From Prochlorococcus marinus XMU1406 (GTDB lineage: Bacteria; Cyanobacteriota; Cyanobacteriia; PCC-6307; Cyanobiaceae): DNA of 64,000 bases. The DNA lies in the NCBI RefSeq assembly GCF_017696055.1, contig NZ_JAAORG010000001.1, positions 310,001 through 374,000 on the forward strand, given 5' to 3'. Position numbers and translations under genes: made by a program. This document shows, piece after piece, positions 30,074 through 38,836 of the stretch (within the stretch, counting starts at the first letter, position 1; each line of letters opens with the position of its first letter). The notes under the pieces are model-generated. The model worked only from the letters and a program-made list of their open reading frames with translations. It made no database searches and was not told the DNA's origin.

Positions 30074-30271
30074 TTAACCCCAGCCTTTGTCTTTTATTAT
30101 TCTAACTACTTGTTCAAAAAGTTTTAGCTTTTTCTTTTTACTATAATTTATGTTTTTTGAAAGATTAGATAAATCTTTATAAAATTGCCGAGTTATTTTG
30201 TCTTCTTTATCACTAGGCCATAGTAAGTCAGAGCCCTCTTCATATTCTTCTTTATATCTTTCTTTAATCAA
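30074..30271 (-). CDS. 65-residue charged hypothetical protein
   Basis: MIKERYKEEYEEGSDLLWPS, then DKEDKITRQFYKDLSNLSKN and a basic C-terminal helix ending KLFEQVVRIIKDKGWG. Predicted soluble helix bundle. It lies 17 bp upstream of the CPBP protease on the same strand. Not recognised. Confidence 0.5.
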   Translation of the reverse strand: MIKERYKEEYEEGSDLLWPSDKEDKITRQFYKDLSNLSKNINYSKKKKLKLFEQVVRIIKDKGWG

Positions 30272-30361
30272 ATGTTTTTTTATATCCTAATAATTTAAAT
30301 TTTACATATTGCAAATGCTTAAAAGTGATGTTTATTAAATTTGTGTATTTATTTAAAATTT

Positions 30362-30451
30362 ATGCTGATTAATCTTTCAACTTTAATTTTTACATTATTA
30401 TCTCCATTACTTATTTTTGCAGTAATATTATCTGTTTACTTATTTCATTAG
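30362..30451 (+). CDS. 29-residue hydrophobic peptide
   Basis: MLINLSTLIFTLLSPLLIFA then VILSVYLFH: essentially one transmembrane helix. It resembles the size class of small photosynthetic complex subunits, but no family can be named. Low information; the frame could be chance. Confidence 0.35.
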   Translation: MLINLSTLIFTLLSPLLIFAVILSVYLFH

Positions 30452-30480
30452 GAAGTATTTATAAAATAAACTTAATTAAT

Positions 30481-30576
30481 TTAAGGGTGTATTATGCCTA
30501 CTTTTTCTAATGCAAATGATAAAACTGCAATTAATGCCATTAGTGTTAAGATCTTGTTCTTTTTGATGAAATCCAT
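30481..30576 (-). CDS. 31-residue membrane peptide
   Basis: MDFIKKNKILTLMALIAVLS then FALEKVGIIHP. A basic N-terminus and one helix, so the N-terminus is likely cytoplasmic. Convergent with the 29-residue peptide. Not recognised. Confidence 0.45.
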   Translation of the reverse strand: MDFIKKNKILTLMALIAVLSFALEKVGIIHP

Positions 30577-30650
30577 AATGAATATTAATAATCTATTTAT
30601 TAAATTCTTATATAGAATAATAAATAATTAAAATCATTATATCAATTACG

Positions 30651-30791
30651 ATGGAGCCAATATATGTAGGAGATTTATTTCCCTCAATAGCTTCTTCTAA
30701 AAAGATTATTGAAAAATATGATAAAGGTATAAAAGAAGGGGAATTTTATGAAGAACCTATTGGCCGAGATTTTAATTACCCTGATTGGTAA
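30651..30791 (+). CDS. 46-residue soluble hypothetical protein
   Basis: MEPIYVGDLFPSIASSKKII, then EKYDKGIKEGEFYEEPIGRD and FNYPDW. Acidic and aromatic, with no membrane segment. Two bp separate its stop from the next start, so the pair forms a mini-operon with the 61-residue gene. Confidence 0.5.
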   Translation: MEPIYVGDLFPSIASSKKIIEKYDKGIKEGEFYEEPIGRDFNYPDW

Positions 30792-30793
30792 AT

Positions 30794-30976
30794 ATGCTTA
30801 CTACAAAAATAAATTTTGCCTTGGCAGATTTGATTAGAGAGTGGCGTAAGTGCCGGTATAAGAATCCTTCTATTGATGAGTGTGTAAAATTTGTTGAGTG
30901 GAAATTGGAAGATTATAAACTTTCTGATAGTGATAAAAGAATAATCGAATCTATTTTGCTCTATGAATCTGAATAA
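30794..30976 (+). CDS. 60-residue hypothetical protein
   Basis: The ATG at 30794 gives MLTTKINFALADLIREWRKC, then RYKNPSIDECVKFVEWKLED and YKLSDSDKRIIESILLYESE. Helical, with two cysteines. Cotranscribed with the 46-residue gene before it. Followed by a 500-bp region without genes. Confidence 0.5.
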   Translation: MLTTKINFALADLIREWRKCRYKNPSIDECVKFVEWKLEDYKLSDSDKRIIESILLYESE

Positions 30977-31101
30977 CTATGTATTATAGAATTTAACTTT
31001 TATATTTATCTATAAAAAACAAAGGATCATTAAAATCCTCTTACAAATTAAGAAATAAGTAAATCAGCATATTTACGGATTTACTGAAAATATAAAAAGG
31101 A

Positions 31102-31411
31102 GTAATTTATAAATGTTGAGTTCGGAGGCAATCTAAATGATTGATAGTCCGCCTGAAATTTAGCAAATTCCAAAATATAGGAAGCGTATTCCTGAGAATG
31201 GGATTATTCGAAAATTCAAGTTCAATCAATTAGTCTGATAAGACTTCGCTTTATAATTACTAGCGACAATAGGGACTTAAATTATCGAGAGAAATCCCCG
31301 AATTCACGTATTCTAGGTTTATGAGTAAATAGACTTTAAAATATGTAATTTTATATCCTGTTAGAAGGAAATCAAATATCAAAAAGGACTGTACCACCAG
31401 TCCTTTTTTTT
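31102..31411 (+). ncRNA. Candidate structured non-coding RNA of about 300 nt
   Basis: From 30977 to 31482 there is no protein-sized frame. From about 31117 the DNA becomes GC-richer than its surroundings and is full of short perfect stems: GGAA-GCGTA-TTCC, GAAT-GGGATT-ATTC, GTCT-GATA-AGAC, CGCT-N11-AGCG, plus a long-range GGGATT/AATCCC pairing. A TATAAAAA box lies at 31091, and the strong terminator at 31381-31411 closes it. No tmRNA tag sequence, RNase P core or SRP loop is visible. It could instead be the leader of the proline iminopeptidase gene. Confidence 0.5.
31381..31411 (+). terminator. Strong intrinsic terminator
   Basis: AAAAAGGACTG-TACCAC-CAGTCCTTTTT, an 11-bp perfect stem followed by TTT. 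It ends 72 bp before the proline iminopeptidase start, so it terminates the upstream RNA or attenuates that gene. Confidence 0.88.
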
Positions 31412-31482
31412 AATAATCTAATTCTAAACTTGACTTCTTTTTGGATAATATGGATTTATTAAGTGTTTAAAAATATTGCACA

Positions 31483-32433
31483 ATGAAAGATCAAGTCTTG
31501 TTTCCTAAAATTGAAGTTCGTGAAAAGGGTTTTTTACAAGTAAGTGATATTCACAGGATTTATTGGGAAAGATCTGGCAATCCAAATGGAAAAAAAATAC
31601 TAGTTATTCATGGAGGGCCAGGAGGAGGAAGTCAACCTAGATATAGAAGATACTTTGATCCAGATAAATTCGATATTATTCAATTTGATCAAAGAGGTTG
31701 CGGTTCTTCAACTCCTTTCTCCGAATTAAAAGAAAATACGACTAATCACTTAGTTGATGATATTGAGAAATTAAGGATTCTATTAAAAATAGATAGTTGG
31801 CATTTGTTTGGTGGATCTTGGGGCTCAACACTTTCACTTATATATGCAATTAAAAATCCCTCAAGAGTTAGGAGCTTAACTTTGCGAGGAATATTTTTAT
31901 GTAGAAAGTTTGAATTATTGTGGTTCTATCAATATGGTGCAAGTGAGATATTCCCTGATGAATTTGAAGAATATATTTCTGTAATACCAAAAGAAGAAAG
32001 AAATGATTTGATAAGTTCTTTTTATAAATATCTAACATCATCAGATGCAAATCTTAGATCAGAAGCAGCAGGAGCTTGGACAAAATGGGAACTCTCAACT
32101 AGTCATTTAATAAATAAAAAATTCGATTTTGATAAGTCCCAAGTTAATTCTTTTTCAGATGCATTTGCAAGGATCGAATGCCATTATTTTGTTAATAATA
32201 TTTTCTTAGAAGATGATTTTATTTTGAAAAATATAAAAATAATAGAATCGATTCCAACAAAAATAATTCAAGGGAGGTACGACGTAGTATGTCCTGTTAG
32301 GAGTGCTTGGGATCTAAATAAGAAATTAAAGAATTCTGAATTAATTATTGTTAATGATGCTGGTCATTCAATGAGTGAAAAAGGTATTAGTATCGAATTA
32401 ATAAAAGCTGTAAAAGGAATTCAAAATCTCTAA
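31483..32433 (+). CDS. pip: Proline iminopeptidase
   Basis: An alpha/beta-hydrolase that removes N-terminal proline from peptides. The 316-residue protein has the oxyanion region HGGPGGGSQPRYRRYFDP, the nucleophile S112 in FGGSWGSTLSL, an acidic partner in IIQGRYDVVCP and the catalytic His in NDAGHSMSE. Length and motifs are fully typical of family S33. The strong terminator lies 72 bp upstream. Confidence 0.93.
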   Translation: MKDQVLFPKIEVREKGFLQVSDIHRIYWERSGNPNGKKILVIHGGPGGGSQPRYRRYFDPDKFDIIQFDQRGCGSSTPFSELKENTTNHLVDDIEKLRILLKIDSWHLFGGSWGSTLSLIYAIKNPSRVRSLTLRGIFLCRKFELLWFYQYGASEIFPDEFEEYISVIPKEERNDLISSFYKYLTSSDANLRSEAAGAWTKWELSTSHLINKKFDFDKSQVNSFSDAFARIECHYFVNNIFLEDDFILKNIKIIESIPTKIIQGRYDVVCPVRSAWDLNKKLKNSELIIVNDAGHSMSEKGISIELIKAVKGIQNL

Positions 32434-32456
32434 AAGAGAGAATATTCTTTTAAAAA

Positions 32457-32630
32457 TTAAAGGCCATTATCTTCAATATTTTGTGCAATACTCCTAAGAA
32501 GTTCGACGATTTCAGAATCTTCGCATTGAGTATCTTCTTTAAGCAAAATGCACTCGTCTATAATACTTACATTAGTACTCCACCATATACCTGAACTATT
32601 GGTATCGTCCCATTCAAATCTTTCAGACAT
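32457..32630 (-). CDS. 57-residue hypothetical protein
   Basis: MSERFEWDDTNSSGIWWSTN, then VSIIDECILLKEDTQCEDSE and IVELLRSIAQNIEDNGL. Acidic, with two cysteines and an N-terminal tryptophan-rich patch. Small picocyanobacterial proteins of this make-up are common; no family named. Convergent with pip. Confidence 0.55.
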   Translation of the reverse strand: MSERFEWDDTNSSGIWWSTNVSIIDECILLKEDTQCEDSEIVELLRSIAQNIEDNGL

Positions 32631-32757
32631 AATTAATAAAATCTAATAGATACATTAAAGCTTGCATTAATTCATCGTGGATTTATATATTTAATTTCAA
32701 AATTTAAAAAACTTTCCTATGCACTAAAAGTAATCTGGAAATTTCTGAAAATAAAAT

Positions 32758-34254
32758 TTAGAAATCTAATTTCAGTTCGTATTGTATATCCTTTTCCTTA
32801 GAAACAATTTTTTTATTATTTAAATTTTTTCTAAGTCTTTTTCTAGAGCCATGTTTTAAATAAATTTCTTTTGAGATATCCCAATATCCATCCTTTTTAG
32901 TGATTTCCTGAATTTTCTTCTTTGCAGTTTTAGTGCTTTTTGGGATGTCAATTATTGGTCTTATGTAATTAATTTGTTCATATTCTTCTTTATTAAATTT
33001 AGATAATAGCCATGGTTCATGAATGAAGTTAAGTGATATATCCTTTAATTCTGGTATCCATTTTTTTATAAATTTTCCTTGAGGATCATGATCTTTTCCC
33101 TGTTTAATAGGATTATAAATTCTATTAGTATTTATAGATGTAGTTCCAGATTGCATTTGGCATTGGTTCCAATGTATTCCAGGCTCATAATCTACAAATT
33201 TATTTGCTAATTCAGAACCTGAATCTTGCCATGGAAGCCATAAATTATAGCTAGCAAAAGACATTAACATAGCTCGCATCCTGAAGTTAATCCATCCATT
33301 GAAATTTAATGAGCGCATACATGCATCTATAAAAGGAAAGCCAGTATTACCTGAACTCCATAAATATAGTAATTCATTATTTTTTTCTCTAATATTTTTA
33401 AAAAAAGGATGAAATTCCCTAAACTCTAGTTCCGGTTCACTTTCAAGTTTCTGAATAAAATGACAATGCCAAGTTAATCTACTTTTTAACATCCTGGAAT
33501 TATTGTTATTTGATATATTTGCCTTATTAAAAATTTCTTTTAATGAAATGCATCCCCAACAAATATATGGGGATAGTCTTGTACAACTATCAAATGATTT
33601 TTCTGGGCTAGAAATATCTTTTGAATAAAAATCTAATTTCTTACTAAAGAAGTATTGCATTCTCTCTAAACCTTTCTTTCTTCCACCTTGCATTCTTCCT
33701 GGACACTTTTCTTTTTTAAAGGAAAAAATTCCGTCTAAGGGTATTTCTCCAGCATCAAAGTTAATAGAATTTATTCTCAATGGAGCCTTAAAAAAGTTTT
33801 TTTCGGAATTTTCTTTCCACTTTTTAGACCAATTATTCCTATCAAAATTTCTTCTAAAAACTGAAAATTGCAGAAATTCCTTCCAAATAATATTTTTGCT
33901 TAAAGCCCATTTTCTTATTTTTTGATCTCTTTTATAAGTAAGCCAATCTCCTGTTTCTTGATGGCTATATATGCCCTTGATTAAAAATTTTGAACTAATT
34001 TCATCAAAAATATTAATAACATTGCCAGTCCTAATAATTAATGGTTGTCCAATCTCAGCAAGTGCATTTCTTAAATCTATTAAACTTTCTTTGCAAAATT
34101 GCCATTGTCTATATGAATGAGTATTTTGGCTCCAAATATCTAACTCAATAATATAGAGAGGTAAGATATCATTATCTTTTATAGCCTCACAAAGAGCTTC
34201 GTTATCAAAAATTCTTAAATCTTTCTTAAACCATAAGATATTTATTTCTTTCAT
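32758..34254 (-). CDS. Photolyase/cryptochrome family protein
   Basis: A 498-residue FAD photolyase-family protein. The N-terminal Rossmann domain begins INILWFKKDLRIFDNEAL. The C-terminal FAD-binding domain includes WSSGNTGFPFIDACMRSL, WINFRMRAMLMSFASYNLWLPW and GIHWNQCQMQSGTT. The RIYNPIKQGKDHDPQGKFIKKWIPEL block is typical of one bacterial photolyase/cryptochrome subgroup. A lysine/arginine-rich C-terminal extension of about 50 residues follows. DNA repair is likely, but a light-sensing role is not excluded. Confidence 0.88.
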   Translation of the reverse strand: MKEINILWFKKDLRIFDNEALCEAIKDNDILPLYIIELDIWSQNTHSYRQWQFCKESLIDLRNALAEIGQPLIIRTGNVINIFDEISSKFLIKGIYSHQETGDWLTYKRDQKIRKWALSKNIIWKEFLQFSVFRRNFDRNNWSKKWKENSEKNFFKAPLRINSINFDAGEIPLDGIFSFKKEKCPGRMQGGRKKGLERMQYFFSKKLDFYSKDISSPEKSFDSCTRLSPYICWGCISLKEIFNKANISNNNNSRMLKSRLTWHCHFIQKLESEPELEFREFHPFFKNIREKNNELLYLWSSGNTGFPFIDACMRSLNFNGWINFRMRAMLMSFASYNLWLPWQDSGSELANKFVDYEPGIHWNQCQMQSGTTSINTNRIYNPIKQGKDHDPQGKFIKKWIPELKDISLNFIHEPWLLSKFNKEEYEQINYIRPIIDIPKSTKTAKKKIQEITKKDGYWDISKEIYLKHGSRKRLRKNLNNKKIVSKEKDIQYELKLDF

Positions 34255-34340
34255 AATTTTTTCTTTTAATCCTAGAAAAATAAGATTAAGTTTGTAGGTA
34301 AAAAATATAAAAAATTTTAGAATAACTAAAAATCAAAAAA

Positions 34341-34964
34341 ATGAAAATAACAAAAAGACTTTGGGAGGATAATTATGAGATTGCTTTACAAAGTTTAAAT
34401 ACAAAATTTGTTCAAGGTTTAATGAATGGAAGTCTCCCTAAAAATATATTTCAAGAATATTTAGCTCAAGATTATTTCTTTTTAGAGACTTTTGCTAAGG
34501 CTTATGGTCTTGCTGTTTCCAAATCAAAAGATAAGTACTCAATAAGGAAGTTAAGTGAACTGTTAATGGGCGTTTCAGAGGAGTTAATACTTCATGAAAC
34601 TTATTCAAAAGAATGGGATATTGATTTGTCTAATAACTATATAAAAAAAGCTACTAAAAATTATACAGATTTCCTTGATGAAACTTCCAAAAGACTTAGC
34701 TCCGTTGAAATAATGTTTGCAATGACTCCATGTATGCGACTTTATTCTTGGATAGGAAAAAGTTTGTATAAGGAGGATTTTGACACTAAATATAAAGAAT
34801 GGATAATTACTTATTCTGATGAGAGCTTTGAAAAGCTAGCAGATTCACTTGAAAATCTTATTGAGACTAATAAAGAAACTTATGATATTAATCAGGCCAA
34901 ATATTTATACAGGAGAGCTATGGAATTGGAGTTAAATTTTTTTAATGCATATTCAGATTTCTGA
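34341..34964 (+). CDS. tenA: TenA-family thiaminase / aminopyrimidine aminohydrolase
   Basis: TenA salvages thiamine breakdown products, releasing hydroxymethylpyrimidine (HMP). The 207-residue all-helical protein has the active-site cysteine C131 in FAMTPCMRLYSWIGK, placing it in the TenA_C class, and conserved QDYFFLETFAKAYGLA near residue 43. It is followed after 49 bp by thiD, whose product phosphorylates HMP, so the two form a salvage operon. Confidence 0.9.
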   Translation: MKITKRLWEDNYEIALQSLNTKFVQGLMNGSLPKNIFQEYLAQDYFFLETFAKAYGLAVSKSKDKYSIRKLSELLMGVSEELILHETYSKEWDIDLSNNYIKKATKNYTDFLDETSKRLSSVEIMFAMTPCMRLYSWIGKSLYKEDFDTKYKEWIITYSDESFEKLADSLENLIETNKETYDINQAKYLYRRAMELELNFFNAYSDF

Positions 34965-35013
34965 TTTAAATTAAAATTTATTTATAGTACTTTCAAAAAC
35001 GAGTTAATAAATT

Positions 35014-35793
35014 ATGTATTCTAAAATTGCGCTTTCAATAGGCGGTAGTGACTCCGGGGGTGGAGCAGGCATACAGGCTGACTTGAGAACTTTCATGGCA
35101 CTTAAAGTACATGGATGTTCTGTTATTACATGTATTACCGCACAAAATAGTATAGAGGTTACATGCGTTCAACCAGTAGAGAACAATACTTTATTAAATC
35201 AGTTAGATACTTTATTTGCTGATTTTGGTATTGATGCCTTAAAAACTGGAATGTTATTAAATGAAAGGATAATTAATGATACTGCTTCAAAATTAAATAC
35301 ATACAAAATAACCAAAATTATTGACCCAGTAATGGTTACAAGAACTGGTTCTAAATTACTGGAAGATTCTGCTGTTAATGCTTATAAAAAACTCTTATTA
35401 CCAATTGCTGATTTGGTAACTCCTAATATTTATGAAGCAAATCTAATTTCTGGTCTAGAAATAAGGAGTAAAGAAGATATCGAAAATTCAGCAAGAAAAA
35501 TTATTGCTCTTGGAGCTAAAGCGGTACTTATAAAAGGCGGCGGTTTAAAAGACATGAAAGGGAAGGATTTTTTTCTTGACTTAAATGGTAGAAAAGAGTG
35601 GCTATTTAATAATTTTATAAATACAAAAAATACCCACGGTAGCGGCTGTACTTTGAGTGCTGCTATTTGTGGTTACAAGGCTTTAGGTTTTGATCTATTT
35701 GATTCCATACAAAAAGCGAAATTATTTGTTGAGAAATCTTTAGACAATTCTTATAAAATAGGATCTGGCCCTGGTCCCTTAGGCCATCATTAA
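35014..35793 (+). CDS. thiD: Hydroxymethylpyrimidine (phosphate) kinase
   Basis: ThiD phosphorylates HMP and HMP-P to HMP-PP for thiamine synthesis. In this 259-residue ribokinase-fold protein the substrate region is ALSIGGSDSGGGAGIQADLRTF, and the anion hole/catalytic segment is NTHGSGCTLSAAICGY. Typical length. Operon partner of tenA; together they link thiamine salvage to the de novo pathway. Confidence 0.95.
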   Translation: MYSKIALSIGGSDSGGGAGIQADLRTFMALKVHGCSVITCITAQNSIEVTCVQPVENNTLLNQLDTLFADFGIDALKTGMLLNERIINDTASKLNTYKITKIIDPVMVTRTGSKLLEDSAVNAYKKLLLPIADLVTPNIYEANLISGLEIRSKEDIENSARKIIALGAKAVLIKGGGLKDMKGKDFFLDLNGRKEWLFNNFINTKNTHGSGCTLSAAICGYKALGFDLFDSIQKAKLFVEKSLDNSYKIGSGPGPLGHH

Positions 35794-35811
35794 TTATTTA
35801 TAGAAGTGGAG

Positions 35812-35997
35812 TTAGAACCACCATTTTCTGTAGGGCTTTTTTAAAAATAAGATTTCTTCAGTCTCCCATCCTCCCTCCAACCACTCAAGATGCTCAAGTA
35901 ATAAAGACTCACTTTCCCTTTTGCTTAATTGCCCAATTCTATTAGCAATACCATCGAACCTTACTTTCATCAATTCCTCAATCTTGATGTTATTCAT
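35812..35997 (-). CDS. 61-residue hypothetical protein
   Basis: MNNIKIEELMKVRFDGIANR, then IGQLSKRESESLLLEHLEWL and EGGWETEEILFLKKPYRKWWF. A helical protein with a tryptophan-rich C-terminus. Convergent with thiD, 18 bp apart. A conserved look but no family recalled. Confidence 0.55.
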   Translation of the reverse strand: MNNIKIEELMKVRFDGIANRIGQLSKRESESLLLEHLEWLEGGWETEEILFLKKPYRKWWF

Positions 35998-36179
35998 AGG
36001 TTAAATCATAAATTTTTTCTACTCTTACTTGTATACATTTTCTTGTCAACGATTTAATTTTATTTGTTTACTAGTAGTTCTTAAATTTGTATTAAATACA
36101 ACTTTTTAAAATAGATAGTAATTAAGACTTATTCACATAGATTTAATTAAAGACTAATTTATATGAAAATACTTTAACT

Positions 36180-36323
36180 ATGAATAAAGAAGAAACAGCA
36201 AAGCAAAAAACTATTTTAAATGTAGGCTATTGTGAAACGACCTCTGAATGGCTCAATAGAATCATTACTGAACTGGCAGATGAAGATAAAAATTTCGTAG
36301 ATTTGTCAGTTATTTGTGCTTAA
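36180..36323 (+). CDS. 47-residue hypothetical protein
   Basis: MNKEETAKQKTILNVGYCET, then TSEWLNRIITELADEDKNFV and DLSVICA. Soluble, two cysteines, no known family. Preceded by about 180 bp without a gene in which I see nothing else. Confidence 0.45.
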   Translation: MNKEETAKQKTILNVGYCETTSEWLNRIITELADEDKNFVDLSVICA

Positions 36324-36405
36324 TTTTTTAGAAAATATAGTTTATTTTGATTTATTTTCAGTTAGCTTTTAACAATAAGAGAAATTTAAAAGATATTTTT
36401 GTGAT

Positions 36406-36873
36406 GTGAATCCTGATAAAAAAAACACAGAAATAATTAAACAATTTAATTTATCTCCTCATCCAGAGGGTGGATGGTTTAGAGAGATAGTAAGGAGTGA
36501 GAATTCTCTAATAAGGGAAGATGGCCAAAATAGAAACTTTATCACGGGAATTTATTATCTTTTGGAGAGAGATGCAAAAAGTGCTTGGCACAGAGTAAAA
36601 AATGCTGATGAAATTTGGATTTATCTAAGGGGCGACCCTCTGAATTTATGGTGCCTAGATAATGATAATAAGTTAATAAAAAATTTGATTTTAGATTCCA
36701 ATAATCCAGTAGAAATGATCCCCTCTGGACATTGGCAAGCTGCAAAAAGTAAAGGCGAATTTACTTTAGTGAGTTGTTGTGTTGGCCCGGGCTTTGATTT
36801 TAAGGATTTTGAATTACTCAGAAATACTAATCATATTTCTAGATTAGATAAAGCAATTAATGATCTTATTTGA
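36406..36873 (+). CDS. DUF985 / cupin-5 family protein
   Basis: A 155-residue RmlC-like cupin of the DUF985 family. The start is GTG at 36406. The conserved opening LSPHPEGGWFREIVRS and central AWHRVKNADEIWIYLRGDPL are diagnostic, followed by PSGHWQAAKSKGEFTLVSCCVGPGFDFKDFELL. Family members bind small ligands or sugars; the reaction is unknown. Confidence 0.85.
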   Translation: MNPDKKNTEIIKQFNLSPHPEGGWFREIVRSENSLIREDGQNRNFITGIYYLLERDAKSAWHRVKNADEIWIYLRGDPLNLWCLDNDNKLIKNLILDSNNPVEMIPSGHWQAAKSKGEFTLVSCCVGPGFDFKDFELLRNTNHISRLDKAINDLI

Positions 36874-36940
36874 GACATTTTTTTTATATTTTTGAAATTA
36901 TCCTCTAGATTTATAAGGCTACTCAATCAATCTATATTTA

Positions 36941-37318
36941 ATGAATCAAAATTCTGTCAAAACAATTGGTATTAATGATGAACCAAGAAAAGATTCATAC
37001 TTAGTATATGTAAATCAGGCTGATGGATTAAAAGGCATCCTTAATAGGGATTTTGATGAATGGTCGAATTTTGATAGTTGGGAAAGTATCTCAGTTCAGC
37101 AATGGATTTTTTCTAGAGCTTTAGAGGTTTTCAGAGGAAAGAAAATTGATATTAAATGCGATTGTTGTGAATATAATGATTTAATCCCAAATGATTTTGA
37201 GAGTATTAAAAAAGAAAAATGTTTTGGTAAAAAAAGTGCTTACATGATTGAAAAAGTTGTAGATGAAATTGTATTAGCTAAGGCAAGAAGAGAAAGTGAT
37301 GGAACATATTCTGCTTAA
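36941..37318 (+). CDS. Hypothetical protein, 125 aa
   Basis: A soluble protein with an aromatic/acidic middle (FDEWSNFDSWESISVQQWIF) and a cysteine cluster (IKCDCCEYNDLIP, plus a later Cys) that could bind a metal. It ends with a basic helix and RRESDGTYSA. No family recognised. It follows the DUF985 cupin by 67 bp on the same strand. Confidence 0.55.
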   Translation: MNQNSVKTIGINDEPRKDSYLVYVNQADGLKGILNRDFDEWSNFDSWESISVQQWIFSRALEVFRGKKIDIKCDCCEYNDLIPNDFESIKKEKCFGKKSAYMIEKVVDEIVLAKARRESDGTYSA

Positions 37319-37354
37319 GATTCATAAATATTTATGGAGTAAAAAATCTTTTAC

Positions 37355-37537
37355 TTACCAGTGAAAATTATCAGAAGAACCAATCGTTAAATTTCTAGTG
37401 GAAATCTTATGGAACTTAAAGTGCACCGAATCACTGAACTCCTTTTCATCTGAGTAATTCACAAGATCCAATGGGTCGATGTTTTCATCGAACCATGCAT
37501 CATATTCAATATGGTTTGCTTCAGCAAAATAACTCAT
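37355..37537 (-). CDS. 60-residue acidic hypothetical protein
   Basis: Starting at MSYFAEANHIEYDAWFDENI. Acidic and aromatic, ending ISTRNLTIGSSDNFHW. No membrane segment or motif. Convergent with the 125-aa gene. The upstream region is shared divergently with the first ABM-like gene at 37678. Confidence 0.5.
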   Translation of the reverse strand: MSYFAEANHIEYDAWFDENIDPLDLVNYSDEKEFSDSVHFKFHKISTRNLTIGSSDNFHW

Positions 37538-37677
37538 ATCCAATTAATAGCTTTCAAAAAACATATAAACGGTACATGCGATACCAAATTAACATTCTTA
37601 ATTTTTAGATAATCCATATTTTTAACTTGTTCATAAAGAATAGTTGCTAATAAGATAGGAGAAATATCTATAAATTA

Positions 37678-38031
37678 ATGTCTCTAGATACAACCATGGT
37701 TTCTATCCATCCCCACTTCACAATCAAGGATGAGAAGATGGACCAGTGCATAGCTCTTTTAGAAGAAATTTTGGTACTGACAAAAGCTAATGAACCTGAC
37801 TGCCTTTTTTTTAATATCACTACATGCGGTTCAGATAAGGCTTATGTAAGAGAGGCATATAAAGATGGTGCCGCCGCTTTATTTCATCTCAAAAATATGG
37901 GACATATGATTCCCAAGCTTTTTGAAGTGTCAGATATTACTGTGCAGGTCCAAGGCCCTGCCAAGGAGATTGAACCCTTGAAGGAAATACTGCCAGACGC
38001 TGATTTCTATGAAGCAATATCTGGATTCTGA
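37678..38031 (+). CDS. ABM-like (antibiotic biosynthesis monooxygenase fold) protein
   Basis: A 117-residue dimeric alpha/beta-barrel (ferredoxin-like) protein. A typical opening strand (TMVSIHPHFTIKDEKMDQCIALLEEI) is followed by a small-residue loop with ITTCGSDKAYVREAYKDGAAALFHLKNMG and a last strand DITVQVQGP. Family members include quinol monooxygenases that need no cofactor. It is the first of a tandem set of such small proteins at 37.7-40.0 kb. Confidence 0.65.
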   Translation: MSLDTTMVSIHPHFTIKDEKMDQCIALLEEILVLTKANEPDCLFFNITTCGSDKAYVREAYKDGAAALFHLKNMGHMIPKLFEVSDITVQVQGPAKEIEPLKEILPDADFYEAISGF

Positions 38032-38162
38032 TTTAGATTGTATATATTGACAGTAGATGGCTAGGAGCTTTTAACCAACTTTTTTATTTAGGAATTCAAA
38101 ATAAATTAATCTTCCCTTTACTTATATCAAGTAACTTTATTATCAGCTCAAATATTATTTTT

Positions 38163-38510
38163 ATGGCATCAACTTTTTATATTGTTCAACATGAATTTAA
38201 GGTAGGAAAGGCCGAAAAATGGTGGGAAACAGCTTATGCGGCAATGTCACCAGGTGGTGGATGGGATGATGCGGTAGAAGCTAATAAAGAAAAAGGATTT
38301 TTTAACCATTCTGCAAATGCCGTAACTAAAACTGGTCCTGTATATTGTTTTTGGGAAGTAAAAGAGGGTATTTCAGCTGAGGAGTTTCAGGAGTTTATAG
38401 ACGGTCCCTCTGGTCCAGGTTTCGGACAAGATGCTCTGATGAATATCTGTAAACCAATTGATACATTATTAATGAATGGACAAACACCTTATCCACCAGT
38501 TTTTTCTTGA
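38163..38510 (+). CDS. Small protein with ABM/ferredoxin-like fold features, 115 aa
   Basis: MASTFYIVQHEFKVGKAEKW opens with the strand-helix pattern of ABM-like proteins. The middle is GGGWDDAVEANKEKGFFNHSANAVTKTGPVYCFWEVKEG, and a glycine/proline-rich segment (DGPSGPGFGQDALMNICKP) precedes the C-terminus. The similarity is to fold layout, not a named enzyme. Separated from the previous gene by about 130 bp. Confidence 0.55.
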   Translation: MASTFYIVQHEFKVGKAEKWWETAYAAMSPGGGWDDAVEANKEKGFFNHSANAVTKTGPVYCFWEVKEGISAEEFQEFIDGPSGPGFGQDALMNICKPIDTLLMNGQTPYPPVFS

Positions 38511-38557
38511 TTATTGACTGTCTATCTAGAATAGGGAGCAACTAGCTCTTTTTTATT

Positions 38558-38836
38558 ATGTCTCTTGAAACTACCGTTTTCACATTCAAAATTAGCGTCC
38601 CTTTTGAAGAATGGGCTGCGGTTTATGACAGCGAAGAAAATATACAAATGAATAAAGAGCGCGGAATTATTTGCTTATACAAAGGTGTAAAGAAAGATGA
38701 TCCAACAAGTGTAATTCTTATTGAGCAGGGTGAAGAAGGTAAATCAATAGCTATGTTTGAAGATCCAGCAGTGAAACCATTAATTGAGAGTGCAGGTCAT
38801 ATTTACGATTCAACGGTTATATACAGTTATTTTTAA
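38558..38836 (+). CDS. DUF3764-like small protein, 92 aa
   Basis: MSLETTVFTFKISVPFEEWA then VYDSEENIQMNKERGIICLY. It looks like the DUF3764 cyanobacterial family, which also has an alpha/beta ferredoxin-like layout (acidic helix, then strands GVKKDDPTSVILIEQGEE). It lies 47 bp after the preceding gene on the same strand, consistent with an operon. Confidence 0.55.
   Translation: MSLETTVFTFKISVPFEEWAAVYDSEENIQMNKERGIICLYKGVKKDDPTSVILIEQGEEGKSIAMFEDPAVKPLIESAGHIYDSTVIYSYF

Noticed and set aside
31117-31411. Two-piece tmRNA (ssrA) at the structured RNA candidate
   Set aside because: No alanine-tag reading frame or T-arm/acceptor pair consistent with tmRNA could be found.
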